Origin: Tetradesmus obliquus
Lineage: Eukaryota > Chlorophyta > Chlorophyceae > Sphaeropleales > Scenedesmaceae
Assembly: GCA_030272155.1 (NCBI GenBank)
Contig: CP126193.1
Coordinates: forward strand, 4,650,001 to 4,714,000
DNA length: 64,000 bases
Direction: 5' to 3'
Made by a program: the position numbers and the translations under genes. Shown one piece after another: positions 34,416 to 45,445 of this stretch (positions within the stretch are counted from its first letter, which is position 1; each line of letters starts with the position of its first letter). The notes beneath the pieces were generated by a model. That model saw nothing but the letters and a program-made list of their open reading frames with translations. It was not told the origin of the DNA and did no database searches.

Positions 34416-36830
34416 TCAGGCAGCATCCAGCAGCTCGCGGGCAAGGTACAACACAGGCAGCTTCAGCAGCATCAGCGCACAGTTCATGTTGCAGCCGCCA
34501 CCATGGCTGTTGATGTCTGATAGCACCTGCTGCATGCCGCCGGCTAGCATGCGCGCCCGCTGCAGCCCTCGCTGCAGCAAGCCCCGCTGTTGCTGCTGCT
34601 GCTGCTGCTGCTGTGGATGTGGTGCTGGCGCAGGAGCCTGCTGTTCGCCCAAGCTGCCGCCGCCGCTGCTGCCTAACGCCTGCTTGCTGGCACCTCCGCT
34701 GCTGCTGCCGTTGCTGTGGCTGCTGCCGGCCCGCGCTGCTGCACCTGCAGCGTCTGCTGCTGCGCTGCCTCCGTGGCTGCTGCCGCCTGCTGCCGAGAAG
34801 CTGCTGCTGCGGCTGCCCTGCTCCCTGCTGCTGTCCTGCACTTTCTTCACTGCTACCTCACAGCGCCCCACACCGCCAGGGCCAGTCATGACTACTTTGT
34901 CTTGCTGGCCTGCTTTTGAGCCCATCAGCGCATCCAGCAGCGTCCTGCTGCGTGCACTCGAGTCCATGAAATCCAGGATCTGAGCATACGACACGTACCC
35001 TGCAAACAGGGTACGCCGCTGTGTGCCAATCTGCCAGCCCAGCGGACTGCCTGCAGACGCACCTCCGCCAGAATTGTCTCTGCTGTTGGCTGCTGCTGCT
35101 GCTGCTGCGCCTTGGGGCCTGCCAGGTGACGCTGGCGCACCGCCTGCAGATGCCACAGCAGCAGCTGCAGCGGCTGCTGCAGAGTCTGCTGCGGCAGACG
35201 CTACCGCTGCCAGTGCTGCCGCATGGCCGCATGCAGCATTGTCCCGCTGGTGGTGTGGCTGCTGCAGCTGCTCACTGCTACCCGAGACGTCGATACTGCT
35301 GGCCTGCCTGCTGCTTGGTGCGTGTGCTGCTGATAGGTCTGGGTAGTGGTGGTCTGCTGCTTGCCCATAACTGTCCAGCACGGCATGCAGCACCACACAG
35401 TAGCACTTGTCCGCATCTTCCAGCACCTGTGCAGCATCGAATAATATGAGCTGGTGAGCAACAAACAATCACACTTGAGGGCCGCACATCTGCCAGAGCA
35501 CGGCGACAGAGCTAAGCATGCAGGATACACCACACACATAGGTTAGCAATTGCTGCTGTGGTCGCTTCAGCCCTTTTCTGAGCGCTGCCCCGGCTGCTGT
35601 CACCTTCCCACCCCTTCCCTGCCACTGTCATTCTGCTGCTGCTCAGCTGCAGCTGCCGCTGCTGTCCCCGCTCCTGCTGCTGGTGCTGCTCACCAGGTCT
35701 TGGAAGGCGTTGTCAAAGTTGTCGACTGCAAAGCATATGTCTGGGTAGCAGGGCTGCGGGTTGCTGGCCTCTGCCCTGCTGCTGTCCAGGTTGACTGCCG
35801 TAACAGTTGTTGACGCGTACACCGGCTTTGACACTGTGATCATGTTGGGGGACCAGGTGCGCCCCTCGGCAACAAAAGGCAGCGCTTCCCGCCTGCGCCA
35901 ATCCACGGATGGCATGTACAGGAGCAGCAAGTGAGTGCAGCAGCATCAGGGAAGGTTGAAGTGCAGTTGAAGGTTCATAACAGAACATGTGCAGCTGCCA
36001 TAGTTCATTTCATCATTGTGCAGCGTGCACTCAAGCCAAGCTAAGCTGGCAGTGGGCTACCCCTCAGTGAGCTTGCAGTTTCTGCCCAGGCAAACCCAGA
36101 GACATGCGACTCTCACAGCCTTGCCACCTTGCGGTGCACATCGTAGGCCCCAATCGTTAACGTTCACTGCGATTGCTAGCCTGATGAGCATCAGCGCCCT
36201 GTGCCTCACCCGCATGCCACCACTGTCAGCTGGTACTGGCTTTGCAGGACAATGTTGAGCAGCACTGTCTGCGCCCAGTCAACGTGGCCAAACTGGCTGC
36301 CGCTGAGCTGCAGCTCCTCTGGCAGCTGCTTTGCTTTGCGCCGCACAAAGAAGGGCGGGTTGTTGGCTGTAGGGTGACTGGGGGACTTGCTGAAGAATAA
36401 CAGGTCATCATGATGTGCGCTGTCTGGTGGTGGCAAATGGTTGATGAACTGTGATTGCAGGTACAAGATCAGCGCGAACGAGTCTGGCAGCATGACTGGT
36501 TTACGTGTGACGTAAATTGGTTTAACACGACTGCGGGTGTCAGCAGTCTGTGACTGCTGGATGCTTGGCACACAGCAGGCATACGTCCACAGCATAACTT
36601 GGACCTTCCAAGAAGCCAATTGCTGCAACCGGTGATGCTGTTGCTGCATGCAGCAGCATCTATAGACTGCATGGATGACACAGAGCACGCACCAGGAACT
36701 GAAAGCTCTCCCACCACTGCTGTGGCGTCCAAACTTGCAGGTAGGGTTGCTGTTGGGTATGGGTGCTGCTGTGCAGTAGCTTGGCCTGGTCCCTAATGGT
36801 GTGCAAGATGGATCGACGCGTGTCCGCCAT
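34416..36830 (-). CDS. KIAA0930 / DUF2045 homologue (4 exons, 528 aa)
   Basis: Minus-strand exons 36830-36693, 36448-36210, 35892-35694 and 35426-34416 join in phase. The product begins MADTRRSILHTIRDQAKLL. Conserved blocks in the order found in animal KIAA0930 are WWESFQFL, HHDDLLFF, PFFVRRK, VDWAQTVLLNIVLQSQYQL, CYPDICFAVDNFDNAFQDL, YVSYAQILDFMDS, MTGPGGVGRCEVAVKKVQ and a C-terminal ALMLLKLPVLYLARELL. The family is intracellular and its biochemical role is not established. Poly-Ala and Ser/Gly-rich inserts plus a nine-Gln run (from the plus-strand CTG run near 34590-34613) expand the second half. The start is the first ATG that connects to the conserved block. It is divergent from the SFI1-Kelch gene. 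Confidence 0.85.
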
Positions 36831-37343
36831 ACGTCAATGTGCCATTTCAAGCATCAACGACGGTTGAGATCTCTGATGTTCCGATCGTATGCTAGCAGTG
36901 GGTCGTGATGAGGGCTTCGTTTGTAAGGGTGGAACCGGGAGCTTCAATGCCCAGGTGAAATCACCATAGCTACATTAGCTGGCGTGACTGATGCGTGCAC
37001 ATACAGAGCTCGATGCTGCACAGTACAACAACAGTTGTCATACCACACACGTCAGCTTCGTGTGGTTTATGGAGCGATGCTCGGCACTGGCAGTAGGATA
37101 ACCCCAGAGCTAATGCACAAAGGCAGTGACCTGTTGTCTTTGTGATTGTAGTAGCGCCCATTGCTCGTGGCGCAGAAGCAGGTGCAGTTACCTGGTCAAG
37201 ATGGCAGACACATTTGACCCTGGCTGTCCTGCACGCAGCAGCATTGCAGAGCAGTAACTCGATGTACAACAGCGCCTACAAGGCAAGAAGTTGTCAGTGC
37301 AACTGCATACACCTTGACACACTGACAGCAGACACAGGGCACT
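36831..37343. promoter_or_regulatory. Shared divergent promoter region
   Basis: 513 bases separate the start codons of the minus-strand KIAA0930 homologue and the plus-strand SFI1-Kelch gene. Both 5' untranslated regions and promoters must fit here, so a bidirectional promoter is likely. No clear TATA box was seen. Confidence 0.5.
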
Positions 37344-40300
37344 ATGGCAGGCCATGCACAGTGGGAGCTGGACAAGGATGCAGCCATCATAGCACTGGAG
37401 CGCAGGCTTGCGCTGGTGCAGATCCCAGAGCCCAGCGCAAGTCAAAACAATGTAGCAGTCAATGCACCTGTTGGGGCTGCACCAGAACGAAGCTTGTTGC
37501 TAAGCTTGCAGGCACCCACAAAGCTGTACCCTGCAGATGCTAGCTACAGCAATGCAGCCAGCAGGACTGGCACCTTCAGAGAAAGCAATGTACCAAGCAT
37601 TACAGCAAGCTTAAAGTGGTCTGCGACAATGTTTCATCAGCAGGCAGCAGGAACCAGTAGCAGCCACACCAGCAAGCGTACCAGCACTGGTGACATAGGC
37701 AGCAGCAAATCAGCGCCTGTGTCGCATGCAGACTTTAGTGCTCGACAGCTGCCACCACCACAGCAAGCAGCTGCAGTCGCCTCCTGGAATCCACCAGCCA
37801 GGGACACAGCAGCTGGCTTGGGGGCAAGCTACACACCAGCCTCAACCAGCACTGCTGGCAGCAGGTCTATCTGCAGCCAACACAGCAGGCCACTGCAGCT
37901 GCACAAGCAGCAGGAGCAGGACCATAACAAGGGTGTGCTGCTAATGGAGCGGCGTCTGGCACAGCTCAGCCAGGCACTCGAAGAGGCACAGGCCTTGCAG
38001 GAGCAGTACGCGCAGCAGCTGGCAGATGCAAATGCCGCAAACAAGCAGCGTGTTGGCAACATAGAGGTACGTGGTGGAGGCTGCTGCATCAGCAGACCGC
38101 ATGACGCACCACACAGCAACACTTTGAGTACTCCAATCCACAGCACGGCAATGAACAGGAAAAACAGGAGAAATAGCAATAACCAGGCTTTTGTTACTTC
38201 ACCCCTCACTTAGCTGTTGGCTGTGCTGCTTCTGCAGGCGGCTGGGCAGGCACGGCTGCAAGCGCTGCAGCTACGTATGACAGAGCACCTCGAGCAAAGA
38301 GGCCAGCGGCAGCTGCTGGCGCGCTGCATGGCTGCCTGGCGTGCACGTGTCTGTTTATGCCGCGCTGCACAGCACCTGCGGCAGCAGGCGCAGCAACGGC
38401 AGTTGCAGTCGTGCTGTGGAGCTTGGGTGTTGCTGACACAGCAAAGCAGGTGCGTCTGGGGTGAGGCGACAGGGTTTGTCACAAGCTTCAGGAACCATGG
38501 AAAAAATGTACACCCGATCACAAGCGCTGTTGGGTCCCCACAATATGTACAGCAGGGGGAGGTTCAACCCAAGTAATGCCATAGAGTTGCGCCGGGGAAG
38601 CTTTCACGCATGTTCAACACAGAGGTGTTGCCCTGGCAGTGCCACTGTGACAGTGTCACGCTCTGTGTATGTAACATTACAACGTAGCATACAGCTACAC
38701 TGCACCATGCGAGCCGACATGGCAGGTGGTGCCTGCAACTGTACATGCGCACCCAACGAGCAGCATGCTGCCGTGTTCCAGGCGGAAACTGAGCCTGCAG
38801 TCAGCGATGTATAAGTGGTGTATAATCATTGTAAAGCGATGTCTTGACATCCATTCCGCGACATTCGGCGGACATCCGGTGGACATCACGACATGTGATG
38901 TCCGATGTTTCTTGACTTGTATCCACTGACCGGGGACATGTGTCGATGTCCATGGTTGTCAAAAATTGATGTAAACATCGCACTAGGTTTTGGGGACGGT
39001 CCTGACAGCTCAACATGCGACCGCATGTGCAAGGGTACCCTGCCAGCTACCCAAGCACTGGCATGCAGTAGGTGCGGCGGTACATGTCAGCGGGCGCTGG
39101 CTCAGTCTGTGACAACCTGTTGCCTTGTGACAGCCCTACACCATGAGCACCATGTCGTGTGCTGCAGGGCGCAAGCGCATGAGCAGGGGGCTCTTTGCCA
39201 GGCAGCACTGCAGCAGCAGCGGCAGGTTGTAGCAGCTTGGCAGACCCAGGCAGTGCAGCAGGTGCAGTGGCGCGCACGGCAGCTGGGCCATGCAGTGCAC
39301 TGGCACGGCCGCATGGTGCAGCATGCTGCCTTCAGCAGCTGGCACTGCATGTGCGAGATCAGGAGGGACCAGGCGCAGAGAGCACATGCTTTACGGCACA
39401 GGCGTTTGCTCAGCAGAGCAGTTGAGGTAGGCAGAGTGCTTGTGATATTGTGATTCCAGGCATGTTTTGCAGGACACCCAGCTGCGGCCCACGTCTGTAG
39501 AGCAGCCGTGCCAACACCTGCAACCCCCAGCCAGATTACTCATGCTCAGCAGCGTGCACGTAGCCCAGAACTACTTGTTGCTGCCATATTTTTTCTGTCC
39601 GGCAGGCCTGGGTAGAAGCAAGAGCGTTACACAGTGAGGACAGCAGCTGTGAGGGTTCAGCAGCTCTGCAGCTGCAGCAGCAGGCTTTCCATGCGTGGCA
39701 TGGGTGGCTCTTCCTGCAAGGGCAGCAGCGGCAGTTGCAGCGCCTGCACAAGCAGCATGTGCTGCGCTCTGCATGGCAGCTCTGGGTGCAGCATGGGCCC
39801 AAGATGCCGGCGCAGCATGCAGCAGCCTCAGCAGCCTTCACAGCACTGGGCAGCAAACTGATTGAGCAGTGGGGCTTGCGGGCATTTGTTGAGCAGCTGC
39901 AAGAGCAGCAGGCGCGCCAGCACCTGCAGCAGCAGAAGCTGGCGCTGCTGCTGGGCAGTTGGAAGCAGCTGGCTGCAGCAGCAGCCAGGAAAGAGAGGCT
40001 GTTGACAGCGCGTCAAGTGGCAAGGCTGCAGCGACAGCTGCATCGCTGCTTCATGTGTTGGTGGCACCAAACAGCAGCTGCTGGGAGACATGCGGTTGGG
40101 AAGCACGCTGCTGCATTGCTGGTGAGTGGTTCAGACATCCCTGACATGTCAACAACAAATGGTGACCATGTCACTTTCACAAACTGCAGGCGCAAGCTGT
40201 AAGTAGCAATTCAAACAAAAGCATGCAGCTTATCCAATGCACTACTACAATCATGTGACAATGAACCGCAGGAGTCCCTCCATGTGCAGCAGACAGCTCT

Positions 40301-43300
40301 GGACTGTGCACAGGCCCAGCAGGCTGCTGCTGCCGAGCAGCTCAGGCTTACAGCCTTGCACAACCAGCAGCTGCAGCAGCAAGCTGTTGATGCCTGCTCG
40401 GGGGCGCTGGCAGGTGAGCTGTGGAATGTCCTGCTATAGATATGGTACAGGCAGCAGTGCTTCTGCAGTGTTTTTATGCAATGTGATCCTCCCGGAGGGC
40501 GAGGGCTTGACCAGCATGGTGCTTGCACAACCCCCGGCAACACAGTTCTTCTGGCCTGGCACCCTGCAGGTATGCAGTTCTCGCCTGCACTTGCCTGGAG
40601 GTCGCTGCCCTTCAACCCAGGGCAGGCAGGCCTGCAGCCCCGTGCTCGACATGCAGTGTTTAGGCTGGATGCACCGCAGCCACCCCAGCATGGCCTGCAG
40701 CAACCTGATACCAGCTCACATACAGCCAGCAGCATGGGCCAGTCATGCTGCTCAGGCACAGTTAGCTCTGGTTGTCTGCTGGTGTTTGGCGGTGTGCGTG
40801 GCGGCAGCTGGCTCAGTGACCTGACATTGTTGGTGCTCGAAGAAGAGGCAGCAGGAGACATGAAGACCAGCAGCATTGCAGTTCCAGTGCAGCAAACAGC
40901 TGCTGATGATGCCGACAGCATTTGTTCTGCTGGTGATGCAGCAAGCCAGGCAATGCTGCCAGTGCGCGACTTTGCAGCATGCGCCTGTGGCCAGAACCAG
41001 TTTGTAGTGTCAGGAGGGTTTGGGTCAGACCTCGGTGCTTTTCACCTTCAGCTGTTTGAGCTGCACCGTGACAAAGAAGCAGCGGCCGCCGCCGCCGCAG
41101 CAGCTCAAAGCAGTAGCGGCAGCAGCAGCGGCTGGTACAGTGGCTGGTCAGCCAGCTGTTCCGTGCTGCAATCTCGCAGCCAGGCGCCAGGGCCGCCAGG
41201 CCGCTGCCACCACAGCATCTGCTGCTATGCTGCTGGCGCCAGCCTGGTGGTGTTTGGCGGCTGGGCTGACAGGCGCGGCTGCCTGAATGACGTGTGGTTG
41301 TTTCACATGCAGCACATGGAGTGGTGGCAGCCGGAGCTGGCAGGTGACGCAGGCCGTGTCTAGTTGCAAGCACCTGAAGCATGTGCATGTGTACACATGT
41401 CCGTCTGCATTGCAATCCATGCGAATCAGCAGGCAGCTTGGCATGGCATGCACTGTCCGAGCATCAGCTCAACTCAGCATAGTGTGCAGTGAGCAGTCCA
41501 TTGGGCGCCAGCCGCAGGCAGCCTGCAGTCATGCATCTGTCTCCTCACACCAAGTTTGGCAGGTGCGACTCGCACTCGATAGGATTGTGTCACCGCATTG
41601 TGCTGCGCTGCGCTGCACTGGCCTGCAGGCACGTGGCCACCTCACCGCCGCAGCCATGCAGCAGCGCTGATAGGGCACCAGCTGTTCGTGCATGGTGGCC
41701 TCAATGCTGACGGCTCCCACCTGGCAGACATGTGGTGCCTGGACCTGCAGACCTGGCAGTGGAGGCAGTGCTGCGCAGCACAGGTAGGGAGGGTGCAGCC
41801 AGGCATAGCACAACACGCGCATACACCAGCCTGCAGTTGTACATGGGGTTGCAGGTGCTGCTGATGCAACAGGCTTCACGACACTACAGGATGCCGTAGT
41901 TGCACAGCATGAGAGTGCAAGGACATTATCTGCCGGCGCCTGCTGCTGCTTTGGTGGCTGTTGTTGGCTGCTCTTGCAGGGCTGTGAAGCTGTCGTTTGC
42001 CCCTCTGCACGCCGTGCGCATACGCTCGAAGTGGTGGGCAATCGTTACTTGCTGCTTCATGGCGGCTATGATGGCACCACCTTGCTGGGTGACACCTGGG
42101 TGTTTGACACGCGCAGCAGCACGTGGCTGGCTGTGGATGTGCAAGGTGGGCTGCTCGCGCATTGTTAAACTGAGCAGCGCATTGCTCAGCCCAAACCTCA
42201 ACCTCCAGTGGCTTTGCAAGGTGCAACATTTACGTCTGCATCTCTGTCAGCTGTTGCATTCTGTCCATTGCTGTGTTTGTATTGGATGTATTGGGTGCAG
42301 TTGTAGCAACCACAGGCCCCGTTACACTGAGATGCTTCCTCTGTGTCCTCATCTCGCTGCCTGCAGCACCTGCATCTGAGATGCCGGTGCCTCGTGCGCT
42401 GCACACCCTCACCGGCATTGGCGAGCGCTTCGTGCTGCTGGGGGGCAAGGGCCCCTTGGGGGAGCTGGGTGATGTGAGCCTGCTGGAGTGCCCTGCAGTG
42501 CAGCAGGGGCGGCGGCTGCAGCAGCAGCAGCAGGCCAGCCAGGCGCAGCTGCTGCGCTGCCAGCAGCGTAGTGCTCAGCTGGATGCTGACCTGGCATGCA
42601 GCAGGGCAGAGCTGCGGGAAGCCAAGCGGCAGTTGCAGGTGGGGTGTGCAGGCTGTTGCAGCTGCAGCAGCGCATCAGTTGCCGCTGCCGCAGCTATAAC
42701 TGCCGTGCCCACTGAAGCACTTTCTTAACGCATGGTCAACTTGCATGTTGAGCATGACAACAAGCACGTGTAGCCCGTTGGCTCAGGGCATCTGGTTGCT
42801 GTTGTGCGCACTGCAGGCATCCCTTCAGCAGAACAGCCAGCTGGCTGCTGAAGCCGCAGCTTCAAGCAAGGCCCGCACTGCTCTGGAAAGTCAGCTGCAG
42901 GAGGCCAGGGGAGCAGCAGCCACAGCCCAGCAGGCATCGCAGCAGGCAGCAGCACAGGTGGAGGCATTGGAGCGGCGGCTGGTGCGTGCCAGGCAGGGCG
43001 GCAACAAGGCGGTGCAGGCAGCAGCTGACCTGACACAGCAGCTGCAGGCTGCAGGTAAGAATGGAGTGGTGCCAGTACCTTAAAGTATGGCCTGTGCAGT
43101 CACTGGCAAATAGTGCATCCTTGCTGCAACGTTGATGTTGCTCACAGTGGACAGCGTGACCTCACATGATGAAGCTTGCCCAGACTGCGGTGGTCGCAAT
43201 GCTCAAGAGCATCACTGCCTCTGCCGTCTGACGCCACTGAGTCAGTGATGCCGGCGACCACAGCCTGTTCTTTGCTGTTGTGTTTGACCACAGCCTGTAC

Positions 43301-45083
43301 TTTGCTGTTGTGTTTGTGCAGATGCCAAGGGCGACGGTCTCCGCCAGCAGCTGCAGCAAGCCCAGCAGCAGCTGCAGCAGCAGCATCTGCTGCTCTGTGA
43401 GCGTGCTGCTGAGCTGGCTGTGGTGCGCAGCGAGCTTGCGGAATGCCGGGCGCGTGCCAACACCGCAGCTGCTGCCAGCAGCAGTGCGCAGTCTGACTTC
43501 AGGGTGGCGCTGGCCAGGAGCAACAAGCTGTACAGCCAGGAGCTGCGCCACGTGCAGGGGCTGCTGCAGGTGGGGAATGTGGAGGCATGCAGCACAGACA
43601 GCAAGTTGGACACGTGGCACACATGCAAAGCAGGCAGTTGTAATGGCAACAGCTTATGCAGTTTGCAGATTACATATATAGTTTAAGCAGCAGAGCTGCG
43701 CAGGCTGCAACTTTGTAGTTGCCAGTGAGTGTCAATGTGAATCTGAAACAGAAAATGCGGTGTGTTACACTGCTGCCATGCTTCCGCCAGGCTGCCCGGA
43801 AGTCCCAGAAGCAACTGGCGCAGCAGGTGGCGCAGCTGCAGGCACAGCCGTCCCAGGCACCACACGTACAGCAGCCACCAGCACCAGCAGAGGCAACTGC
43901 TGCTGCTGCAGCAGCAGAAAACAGCCTACCAGCCCAGCAGCAGCAGCAGATGCAGCAGCAGCAGCAGACGCATAGTTCAGATGTGCTGCAAGGCATGCCT
44001 GTTGAGCATGCTGCTGCGCCAGAGGCAGTGCTGGCCAGCAGGCGCTGCCAGCTGCTGAGCAACTGCAGAAGTGCCAAGCGCAGTAGCAGCTCTGATGATG
44101 GCGGAAGTGGAATAGACGATGCATGGCAAGCTGACCCCTCACTTGCCGACTTGGGCAGCAGTGCTGGATGCCAGGTGCCTGGGCAGCTGCTGTGTGTGTC
44201 TGCTGAGCAGCTGGCCCTCATGTCAAGCAGGCAGGGCAGGGCACAGGCGCAGCTGGAGCTACTGCAGCAGCAGCTGCAGAAGCAGCAGGTGAGCCGCGCA
44301 GTGGTTGCTGCCAGCTGCGATGCAGTTGGTGCAAGTCAGGCACGTTGTGCACACTAGTATTGTGCACGTTACGCGCAGGCGGCCTGCAGTATCAACACTT
44401 TGCGCAGCCAAGGTTGGTACGCAAGCAGCTGCCGGCAGCATGATTTGACCAGCTGCTCTTCAGCACAAGCGGCAGGGACGCTACTGTCCAATTACGTACT
44501 TCAAAATTGTCCTCACAAGACATAGTGCTCACACATTGCCGCACGCATGCCGCAGGATGAGATTGTGGCGTTGAAGCAGCAGCTCAACACGGAGCGCCAG
44601 GCTGCAGCAGCTGCGCAGGAGTTACGTGCTGCTGCTGTGGAGCAGCTGCACCTGGCTGAGCAGCAGCACCAGCAGCAGCTGCTGCAGCTGGAGGAAAGCA
44701 TAAAAGGCTCCAAGTGGAAGCTGTGGGAGTTGGAGGCAGATGCTGCCAGGCGGTCAAACACAGGGATCAATGCGCAGCATCAACCACAGCAGCAGCAGTG
44801 CAAGGATGCGTGGAAGTTGGAGGCAGTATGGCCAAGCGACACGGAGCCGGATGTGATGGCTTCCATGGAAGATGATACCACAGGTGTTAAACCAGCTGCT
44901 GGTGTCACACCAAAAGCTGCTAGCACTGGCGAGACAGCGAGTGCTGGCTGGGCAGGCAGTGCTGGGTGTTTCTCTGTTGAGCTGGTGGCTCAACCAGGCC
45001 CTGCCGACCAGCTTGAGATGCTGCCAGAAGTTGTGAGGCTGTTTGAGTTGCACCGCAGCACGATGAGCAGGACGATACTGTGA
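37344..45083 (+). CDS. SFI1-like repeat / Kelch / coiled-coil protein (13 exons, 1576 aa)
   Basis: Exons 37344-38066, 38238-38449, 39168-39426, 39606-40121, 40272-40413, 40570-41343, 41629-41783, 41980-42145, 42367-42638, 42817-43054, 43322-43569, 43791-44288 and 44556-45083 join in phase. Residues 1-241 are Ser/Ala-rich with a short coiled coil. Residues 242-570 carry about ten helical repeats spaced roughly 30 residues with a conserved Trp (MAAW, CGAW, VAAW, FSSW, VEAW, FHAWHGW, SAWQLW, IEQWGLRAF, LGSWKQL, FMCWW), as in centrin-binding SFI1. Residues 618-1040 hold Kelch blades (LLVFGGVRGGSWLSDL, LVVFGGWADRRGCLNDVW, LFVHGGLNADGSHLADMW, LLLHGGYDGTTLLGDTWVF, FVLLGGKGPLGELGDV). Residues 1040-1460 are a Gln/Ala-rich coiled coil. 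A basal-body or centrosomal scaffold is my inference. I know no named protein with this order. Confidence 0.85.
38841..38958. repeat. GACAT/ATGTC-rich palindromic cluster
   Basis: In intron 2 of the SFI1-Kelch gene at least six GACAT and four ATGTC words fall within about 120 bases, several in opposite orientation, for example 'gacatcacgacatgtgatgtc'-like dyads. It resembles the GGACAT-rich patch at 1791-1905. Confidence 0.6.
43256..43315 (+). repeat. 30-bp tandem duplication at an intron end
   Basis: 'gaccacagcctgttctttgc' plus ten bases occurs at 43256-43285 and again at 43286-43315 with one mismatch, directly before the GTGCAG acceptor of exon 11 of the SFI1-Kelch gene. Confidence 0.85.
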
Positions 45084-45445
45084 AATCCTTGCCATACCAT
45101 GAGAAGTTGAACAGTCAACAGACTGCTGTTGCAGAAGAAGGTCAACGTTGAGGGGTGCAGGTGTTGCGGCTTCTCAGCTGCAGGTGTGACCTGCTACACA
45201 GAAAAGAAGACAATTTCAACGTCTCACGAACGGCTTCAAGTGCTTGTAGCGGCATCTGCGTGCGCCTGTGAGCATCGGTTCGTTCTCGCCGACAAGTGTC
45301 GGAAAGCCTTGCTGCACTGCTCCCACACCTCGTCAGTACACAACAAACAAACCATCGGAGTATACCCAAGTAGCTATAAGCTTTTACGCCGGGAAGAGCT
45401 GCAGCGGAGAGCAGCGGCAAGAGCTGCAGCAGGAGCAGCAGCAGC
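45084..45445. other. Short intergenic region
   Basis: Only 362 bases separate the SFI1-Kelch stop from the oxygenase start. They must hold the 3' untranslated region of one gene and the promoter of the next. No TGTAA or TATA word stands out. Confidence 0.5.

Noticed and set aside
34416-35468. Plus-strand frames opposite the KIAA0930 exon (for example 34234-34983)
   Set aside because: They are antisense shadows of the poly-Ala/poly-Gln coding region and show no conserved domain.
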